Shown: positions 58,648 through 64,000 of the stretch, piece after piece
How the letters are laid out: each line of letters begins with the position of its first letter
Numbering within the stretch: the stretch's first letter is position 1
Assembly (NCBI RefSeq): GCF_001425175.1
Contig: NZ_LMDV01000013.1
Coordinates: 112,218-176,217 of the forward strand
Origin: Nocardioides sp. Root1257
Lineage (GTDB): Bacteria; Actinomycetota; Actinomycetes; Propionibacteriales; Nocardioidaceae
Length of the DNA: 64,000 nucleotides
Direction of reading: 5' to 3'
Translations under genes and position numbers: made by a program
Notes under the pieces: generated by a model
Told to the model about the DNA's origin: nothing
The model's database searches: none
What the model saw: only the letters and a program-made list of their open reading frames with translations

Positions 58648-60224
58648 CGCACGTGCGCCAGCAGGTGCGGCGGGTTGTGGAGGTAGGTGATCGACGGGCT
58701 GGTGCCGACCGTGCCGGACGCCATCTCGAGCGCGTCCGCGAGCGTGCTCGCCGCGCGGAACCCCAGGCGGGAGGCGACCTTGCGGTCGGCGCCGACCCAG
58801 ATGACCTCGTCGACGTGGTCCATCGCGTGCGCCGCCCAGTACCACATGTAGAACGGGTGGACGCCGTGGTAGGCGTGCGAGGTCCGGTAGAGGTGGCGGT
58901 ACCAGGGGTCCTCGGCGAACTGCTGCTCGTACTTCTCCCCCACCACCGCCGGGTCGGTCGACTCCGCGAGCACCTCCTCGTAGAAGTCGACGTACGACGG
59001 GTGGTGCAGCTGGTTGAAGCCCTCGTTGAGCGGGTGGTAGAGGATCACCGCGCCGCCCTTCCGGACGACGGGCTGGCCGAGGTAGGAGTTGAAGTAGTAG
59101 CCGAGACCCATGCAGGTGGCCAGGATCGGGTTCAGCGACGAGTTCACGTTGTAGGGACCGACGTACGGGATCCCCATCACGAGCACGTCGGACTGGCCCT
59201 GCACCTCGACGAGCTGCTGCTGGTGCACCTTCTCGAGCGTCTTGGTGTGCACCGCCTCGACCTCGCCGGCGTTCACGCCGGTGAGCCCGTAGACCGACCG
59301 CAGGTCGTGGAACATCTTGTGCTTCAGCTTCGCCGGCGCGACCGACAGGCCGCGGCGCATGCCGAGCATCGTGGCCTGGTCCTTGACCGACCACTCCCAC
59401 TCGCGCTTCTGCAGGAAGTCGTAGGGCTTGGGGAAGATGTCGTTGTTGAGCGTCGTCTCGATCTGGAACACCTTGACGGTGTCCTTGATGACGCGGCCGA
59501 TCCGCCAGGCGGAGTGGTGCATCGCCGAGTGCTTGTGGTCCATGAAGGACCGCGACTGCACCATGGTCTTGGCGTTGTGGTGGTGCCGCAGCGACTTGTA
59601 CGACGCCAGGCCGATGCCGACGGACTTGTGGCCGCCGTCCATGGCGACCAGGTTGACGTTGACGTAGACGAGCAGGTCGGACTCCGCAGCCCGCTTGCTG
59701 ATCTCGATGTCCTCACCCTTCTCGGTGGTGCCGAGGTGGGAGAGGTTGTCGCGGTCCTCCGCGTCGAAGTTGTAGAGCTTGCCCTGCGGGTAGAACGAGC
59801 GGAAGACCCGCTCCCCCACGATGTGCTTGAGCTCGGCCGCCGTCATCCGGCGGTGCAGCGCGTTGGCCGCGATCAGCTCGACGTCGTCGACCCCGGCGTC
59901 GGCCGCCATCGTCAGGACGTGCTCGATGATCCGGCCGCGGATGTCGGGCGCGCGCATCGTCGGCAGCGGCAGCGACAGGTCGTCGAACGCGATCGTCAGC
60001 TTCATGCCGGCGAAGAGCAGCTCGGGCAGCGGGTCCATGTCCTGCGGGTGCAGCAGCGCCTCGCGGATCGCCTGGTCGACGTCCGGCACGGCCGGCAGCG
60101 ACTCGGGCGGGTAGACGACGCGGGTGCCCAGCGGGAAGTTCTCGAGCCGGAAGCCGAGCCCCTCGTGGACGATCAGCGGAGGGGTGCGGTCGTCGACGTC
60201 GAGGACGAAACCGGGGCGACTCAT
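58644..60224 (-). CDS. LarA-like protein (DUF2088), nickel-dependent racemase superfamily
   Basis: 526 residues, longer than lactate racemase (about 425). The N-terminal domain keeps ALHRRMTAAELKHIVGERVF and IAFDDLSLPLP, like the LarA HRxxT motif, and DGGHKSVGIGLASYKSLRHH has the Lys that would carry the nickel-pincer cofactor in LarA. The residue ten before that lysine, His in LarA by my recollection, appears replaced. The LarB/C/E cofactor-making genes are not visible. Function probably differs from lactate racemisation. Coupled to the dehydrogenase upstream (ATGA) and the acyltransferase downstream. Confidence 0.87.
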   Translation of the reverse strand: MSRPGFVLDVDDRTPPLIVHEGLGFRLENFPLGTRVVYPPESLPAVPDVDQAIREALLHPQDMDPLPELLFAGMKLTIAFDDLSLPLPTMRAPDIRGRIIEHVLTMAADAGVDDVELIAANALHRRMTAAELKHIVGERVFRSFYPQGKLYNFDAEDRDNLSHLGTTEKGEDIEISKRAAESDLLVYVNVNLVAMDGGHKSVGIGLASYKSLRHHHNAKTMVQSRSFMDHKHSAMHHSAWRIGRVIKDTVKVFQIETTLNNDIFPKPYDFLQKREWEWSVKDQATMLGMRRGLSVAPAKLKHKMFHDLRSVYGLTGVNAGEVEAVHTKTLEKVHQQQLVEVQGQSDVLVMGIPYVGPYNVNSSLNPILATCMGLGYYFNSYLGQPVVRKGGAVILYHPLNEGFNQLHHPSYVDFYEEVLAESTDPAVVGEKYEQQFAEDPWYRHLYRTSHAYHGVHPFYMWYWAAHAMDHVDEVIWVGADRKVASRLGFRAASTLADALEMASGTVGTSPSITYLHNPPHLLAHVR

Positions 60225-61411
60225 CGTGTGCTCCTGGGGTCGAAGGCCACCTTGACCGTGCCGAGACGGCCGGCCGAGTGGGCGTGGTCGAGCGCTTCGC
60301 GCCAACGGTGCAACGGGTAGGTCGCGACGTTCTTGGCGAGCTGTTGGACGGCGTCGGTCGCGGCCAGGTCGGTCGCGATCCGGAAGGACTCCTCGGACTG
60401 GGCCGACGCGTAGGTGCCGACGACCTCCAGCTCGCGGAACCAGGCGGCGGAGAGGTCGGCCGGGGCCGGCATCCCGGAGAGGACGACCCGGCCACCGGCG
60501 CGGGTCGCGTTCAGCGAGGTCTCGAGCGACTGCTTGCTGCCGACCGCGTCGACGGCGACGTCGACACCGCCCAGCAGGTACGGCGCGGAGTACTGCGGCT
60601 TGAGCTGGAAGGCGCCGGTGGACCGGCGTACCCGGCGCAGCACCTCGCCGGGCGCCACCACCTCGGTCGCCCCGAACTCGCGGGCGAGCTCCTTCTGGTG
60701 GCCGTGCTTGGCGACCACGATGATCTCGCCGGCGCCGGTGAGCTGGCGCAGCGCGAGGGTCGCGAAGAGCCCGACCGATCCGGCACCGCTGACGAGCACG
60801 CGGTCGTTGCTGGTGACGCCGGCCCGCAGCGCGGTGTGGACCGCGCACGCGAGCGGCTCGATCAGGATCGCCTGCTCGTCGGAGAAGCCCTCGGGGACGG
60901 GGTGGAGCTGGCTGCGGTGGGCCGCGAGCTGCTGCCCCCACCCGCCACCGGTGTCCTTGCAGAAGCCGGTCTGGAGGCCGGGTGCCAGGTGGCCGACGGT
61001 GATCCGCGAGCACCGGTTGGTCGCGCCGGTCGCGCACGACTCGCAGGGCTCGACGCCGCGCGCGGCGCAGGTCAGCACCGGGTCGACGACGACCCGGGTG
61101 CCGGCCGGCAGGTCCTCGCAGTCGTCGAGCAGCTCGGCGACGACCTCGTGGCCGGGCACGAACGGCAGCGAGACCACGGCCGAGAAGTAGAGGCTGGTCC
61201 TCCCGGACAGCATGCCGAGGTCGGAGCCGCAGATCCCGGACAGCCGGGTGCGCAGCCGCGCCCAGCCCGGCCGCTCGAGGCGCGGCTCCTGGATGGTGAC
61301 CAGCCGCAGCGGCGCGGCGTACCCGGACAGGATGCCGGGCATCCGGCCGCCGATCGCCTTGCCGGCCATGGTCCGCGGCACGGACCGGAACATCTCCAGC
61401 GCGAGCATCAT
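60221..61411 (-). CDS. Zinc-dependent alcohol dehydrogenase, MDR family
   Basis: 396 residues. The catalytic zinc site has Cys in SGICGSDLG and GHEVVAEL; CAARGVEPCESCATGATNRC is the structural zinc lobe with four cysteines; VSGAGSVGLFATLAL is the NAD(P)-binding glycine motif. It would interconvert an alcohol and an aldehyde or ketone. Position directly after the acyl reductase suggests it acts on the same fatty chain. ATGA overlaps on both sides. An internal region (VVAPGEVLRRVRRSTGAFQL) is longer than usual. Confidence 0.92.
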   Translation of the reverse strand: MMLALEMFRSVPRTMAGKAIGGRMPGILSGYAAPLRLVTIQEPRLERPGWARLRTRLSGICGSDLGMLSGRTSLYFSAVVSLPFVPGHEVVAELLDDCEDLPAGTRVVVDPVLTCAARGVEPCESCATGATNRCSRITVGHLAPGLQTGFCKDTGGGWGQQLAAHRSQLHPVPEGFSDEQAILIEPLACAVHTALRAGVTSNDRVLVSGAGSVGLFATLALRQLTGAGEIIVVAKHGHQKELAREFGATEVVAPGEVLRRVRRSTGAFQLKPQYSAPYLLGGVDVAVDAVGSKQSLETSLNATRAGGRVVLSGMPAPADLSAAWFRELEVVGTYASAQSEESFRIATDLAATDAVQQLAKNVATYPLHRWREALDHAHSAGRLGTVKVAFDPRSTR

Positions 61412-63690
61412 GGCTGACCCCCTGCGGGATTGAGGGTGCGGGTGTGCGAGCTCGAGCTCTGCCAGTCGACGATCGTCCACCGCGCCTTGCGCGCGTGCCG
61501 GAAGAGCGGCACATCGGGGCGTACGGCGACGGGGCGACCGACCGCCTCGAGCAGCGGCAGGTCGGAGTGCGAGTCGGCGTAGCCGTACGACGAGGCGAGG
61601 TCGATGCCGTGGTCGACGGCGTACTGCCGCATCCACGCGGCCCGCGACTCCCCCACGAGCGGCGAGGACGCGAGGTAGCCGGTGCACACCCCGCGGTCGT
61701 CGACCGCCAGCTCGGCGGCCTCGATGTGGTCGAAGAGCGGGCGCAGCGGCCGGGTCAGCGGCCGGATCGCGCCGGTGATCAGCACCGTGCGGTGGCCCGC
61801 GGCGCGGTGCTCGCGGATCTTGCGCACGGCCGCCGGCGAGAGCCGGGTGAGGACGTGGTCGGTCAGGTGCTCGTCGGCGATCTCGTCGAGGTCGGAGAGC
61901 CGGGCGCCGTCGTACTCGCGGTAGACCGAGCGGAGGAAGGCGCTGCGCTCGCGACGCTCGGCCTGCAGCAGGCTCGGCACCTTCGCCGCGATCCGGCTCA
62001 GCTCGCCGAGCCGCTCGGTGCCCGAGAGCTCCTGCAGCCGCAGCCACAGGTAGGTCTCGATGACGTTCGAGGACAGCAGCGTGCCGTCCATGTCGAAGAA
62101 CGCGGCGACGCCCGGCTTCTCGACGAGCGCCTTCTGGGCCGACGCCGCCGGCTTCTTGCGGGCCGCGCGCACCTCGTCGAGGCGCCGGATCGGGGCCGTG
62201 ACGGCGGGACAGTGGATGTCCTGGAGGTAGACCTTCCAGTCGACGACCGCGGTGTCGAACGCGAACGTCTGCTGGTCCTCCTCGGACAGGGACCGGTAGA
62301 GCGCCAGGGTGTTGGTGTCGGAGAACCGCAGCTCCGCCTGGGCGTACTCCTGGTAGAGGCCCATGTAGCGCCGCAGGAACTCCAGGCGCCGACCCTGCTG
62401 GTCGAGCTTGCGGGCCAGGTCGCGGGTGCGGTCGCCGCGCGGCGCGTGCCCGATGACGTAGTCGGCCACCTTGAAGGCGCGCTCGCTGGTGCTGAGCAGG
62501 CGCTCCACGGACTGCGAGCCCGGGAAGCGCCACTCGGGCAGCCGGGTCGCGCCGCGGTCGCCGGAGATGAACGGGTGCGCGTCGAAGTAGGCCCGCACGT
62601 TCTCGTAGAGCGTGCGGAAGGTCAGCGGGTTGCGGTCGCCGGACGAGACGTGGAAGAACGCCGGGGTGCCGACCTCCGGCGGGTGCGCCAGGACGGCGAC
62701 GATCGCGGCGACGACGTGGTCGACGGGTACGACGTCGACGGTGGTGTCCGCGGCGCCGGGCATCTCCGGCAGCTCACCACGGCCGTAGGCCAGGATCAGC
62801 GGCTCCATCATCTTGAAGCCCTCGATCCAGCCCGGGTAGGGCTTCACGAGCGCCGACTCGATGATGCTCGGCCGGACGATCGAGACCCGGTGGGTGCGCG
62901 CGTGCTCCTCGACGATCCGCTCGCCGAGCGCCTTGGTGAAGGTGTAGCAGTCGGTCCAGCCGAGGCTGCGGGCGCGCTCGGTGCCGATCCGGACCAGCTC
63001 GTCCTTCACCCACTGCTTGCGGGCTTCCTCCGTCGCGTTGGCGGCGGTCAGCAGCCCGGCCCGGCTGTGCTCCTTCTCCGCCTTCTTGCGCTCGGCGGTG
63101 AGGATCTCGGTGCCCCGCGAGCGGTGCTCGATCGTCTCGCGCTGGCTGAGGCCCCACGCGAGCTCCGCCTCCAGGTCGACGACCTGCGGCACCGGCCCCT
63201 CGGGGATGCTGCCGCGGCGCCGCCCGGCGACGTACGCCGTCGAGATGTGCACGTAGTGGAGGTCCGGTCCGGCCTCGGCCACCCGGGCCAGCAGCTCGCG
63301 GGCGCCCAGCACGTTGGTGCGGAAGCCCTCGTCGACCGGCGGGTCGAAGGAGACGTCACCGGCACAGTGCACGACGGCGTCCAGGTCGGTCGGGAGCGCC
63401 GGGGCGTCGTACAGGTCGCCCTCCAGCACGGCGACCCGCGCCGCCATCAGCTCCTCGACGCCACCTGCGGCCTCGACGACGTCGGCGAAGGCGGGCTTGC
63501 GCAGCAGCGCGGCGGTCCGCGCCGTGCCGCTCGTCGAGCCCTTCCCGCGCACCAGCACCGTCGTCCGGACACCCGGGACTTCGGCGAGCATGAGAAGCAG
63601 CAACGCCTCACCGACGAAGCCGGTGACACCGGTGAGGAGCACGTGCTGCCCCTCGAGTCGCTCCGAGATCGTGCTTCGACTCCCAGGCAT
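61408..63690 (-). CDS. Fused fatty acyl-CoA reductase-like SDR and HAD-IB phosphatase
   Basis: 760 residues. The N-terminal 'male sterility' NAD-binding domain has LLTGVTGFVGEALLL near 17 and the catalytic Tyr-x3-Lys in CYTFTKALGE near 248; such domains reduce acyl-CoA to aldehyde or alcohol, or act as epimerase-like dehydrogenases. After a helical middle (about 370-510), a HAD-IB domain starts AAFFDMDGTLLSSNVIETYL near 531 with the two nucleophile aspartates and later YADSHSDLPLLEAVG. The fusion joins reduction and phosphate removal or transfer in one chain. Starts one base inside the previous stop (TGATG). Confidence 0.9.
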   Translation of the reverse strand: MPGSRSTISERLEGQHVLLTGVTGFVGEALLLLMLAEVPGVRTTVLVRGKGSTSGTARTAALLRKPAFADVVEAAGGVEELMAARVAVLEGDLYDAPALPTDLDAVVHCAGDVSFDPPVDEGFRTNVLGARELLARVAEAGPDLHYVHISTAYVAGRRRGSIPEGPVPQVVDLEAELAWGLSQRETIEHRSRGTEILTAERKKAEKEHSRAGLLTAANATEEARKQWVKDELVRIGTERARSLGWTDCYTFTKALGERIVEEHARTHRVSIVRPSIIESALVKPYPGWIEGFKMMEPLILAYGRGELPEMPGAADTTVDVVPVDHVVAAIVAVLAHPPEVGTPAFFHVSSGDRNPLTFRTLYENVRAYFDAHPFISGDRGATRLPEWRFPGSQSVERLLSTSERAFKVADYVIGHAPRGDRTRDLARKLDQQGRRLEFLRRYMGLYQEYAQAELRFSDTNTLALYRSLSEEDQQTFAFDTAVVDWKVYLQDIHCPAVTAPIRRLDEVRAARKKPAASAQKALVEKPGVAAFFDMDGTLLSSNVIETYLWLRLQELSGTERLGELSRIAAKVPSLLQAERRERSAFLRSVYREYDGARLSDLDEIADEHLTDHVLTRLSPAAVRKIREHRAAGHRTVLITGAIRPLTRPLRPLFDHIEAAELAVDDRGVCTGYLASSPLVGESRAAWMRQYAVDHGIDLASSYGYADSHSDLPLLEAVGRPVAVRPDVPLFRHARKARWTIVDWQSSSSHTRTLNPAGGQP

Positions 63691-64000
63691 CAGTCGCGTC
63701 GCTCCTGGACCTTCTTCTTCACGAAGATCAGGGGGAGGATGAGGACACCGAGCAGCGAGACGACCCAGACGATCACCGTCGCCTCGATCCAGGTCGCGCC
63801 GCCGGAGATGCTGAAGTCGGCGTCGTCGACCAGCAGGTCGGTGACGATCAGGCCGATCAGCGTCGCGACCAGCGCCACCCCGCCGCGCAGCGCCGACGCC
63901 TTGCTCAGGGCCATCTGCGTGAGGAAGGGCTGGGCCAGCGCGTAGACGACCGTGAAGATCAGGACGGCCACGACGAAGCCGGTCGTCGAGACCTCGAAGC
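63690..64000 (-). CDS. Phage-holin-4-like membrane protein (N-terminus outside the window)
   Basis: The frame is open to the right edge, so only the last 100 or so residues are seen. Three hydrophobic segments and the pattern GGVALVATLIGLIVTDLLVD, ISGGATWIEATVIVWVVSLL and a basic end FVKKKVQERRD match the small PF04020-type 'phage holin superfamily IV' proteins of actinobacteria, which are chromosomal and not proof of a phage. It is the first visible gene of the lipid operon, sharing one base with the reductase start. Role unknown. Confidence 0.8.
   Translation of the reverse strand, partial: FEVSTTGFVVAVLIFTVVYALAQPFLTQMALSKASALRGGVALVATLIGLIVTDLLVDDADFSISGGATWIEATVIVWVVSLLGVLILPLIFVKKKVQERRD

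Noticed and set aside
63690..64000. Prophage signal from the holin-like protein
   Set aside because: This family is a common chromosomal protein in actinobacteria, and no phage gene is adjacent.

Overview
The window is chromosomal DNA of a high-GC actinobacterium (roughly 70% G+C, GTG and possible CTG starts, leaderless promoters, few A/T-rich stretches). Gene content fits Nocardioidaceae/Nocardioides best: glnE-glnA2, two-domain NadE, a MhuD-type haem oxygenase, an RNase H/CobC fusion, Excalibur and DUF559 proteins. I see no rRNA, tRNA, insertion sequence, prophage or CRISPR array. The only RNA gene recognised is rnpB (RNase P RNA) near 34.2-34.6 kb. Several core genes (glnE-glnA2, panB, RNase H/CobC - zinc ribbon - Nif3) keep the order and strands recalled from Mycobacterium tuberculosis Rv2221c-Rv2230c, with about 29 kb of other genes between panB and the RNase H block.

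Layout. 0-6 kb: tail of an OmpR-type regulator, a repeat-bearing spacer, then a tightly overlapping minus-strand nitrogen block (glnA2, small membrane protein, class I amidotransferase, glnE). 5.8-11.1 kb: flippase-like protein and an arginine deiminase / APC antiporter / NhaC operon without arcB or arcC. 11.3-14.9 kb: nadE - phosphodiesterase - DinB operon. 15-18.3 kb: VOC protein, a divergent ArsR/MFS pair and panB. 18.4-21.9 kb: ABC exporter with a DesK/DesR-like two-component system, preceded by a perfect palindrome and followed by a perfect 24-bp hairpin. 22-27.6 kb: DUF559-like protein, secreted sugar dehydrogenase, CNNM/HlyC transporter, secreted Ig-like protein and two small genes. 27.7-31 kb: the circularly permuted ATP-grasp / alpha-E / transglutaminase triad. 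31-34.1 kb: secreted and small proteins.

34.2-41.8 kb: rnpB followed by an accessory-looking stretch: small proteins, PQ-loop-like membrane protein, large LuxR ATPase regulator, DUF4242 protein, membrane proteins, a CPA2 antiporter and two small genes, one behind a LexA-like box. 41.8-45.2 kb: a 1133-residue secreted repeat protein. 45.3-53 kb: RNB exoribonuclease, YaaA, RNase H/CobC, zinc ribbon, Nif3, MOSC, MhuD and an acyl-CoA ligase. 53-57.7 kb: an envelope two-component system flanked by two secreted Asp/His/Gly-rich proteins that share an unusual upstream repeat, plus an ArsR/SRPBCC operon with paired operators. 57.7-64 kb: five translationally coupled minus-strand genes (holin-like membrane protein, reductase-HAD fusion, zinc dehydrogenase, LarA-like protein, PlsC-like acyltransferase), which look like one uncharacterised lipid pathway.

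The best candidates for undescribed biology are the reductase/dehydrogenase/LarA-like/acyltransferase operon, the Asp/His-rich protein pair with its two-component system, and the small LexA-box gene. Regulation can be read directly in many places: at least twelve genes have a TANNNT box 6-7 nt before the start codon, and in four gene pairs the upstream gene's TAG stop codon forms the first half of the next gene's probable -10 box.
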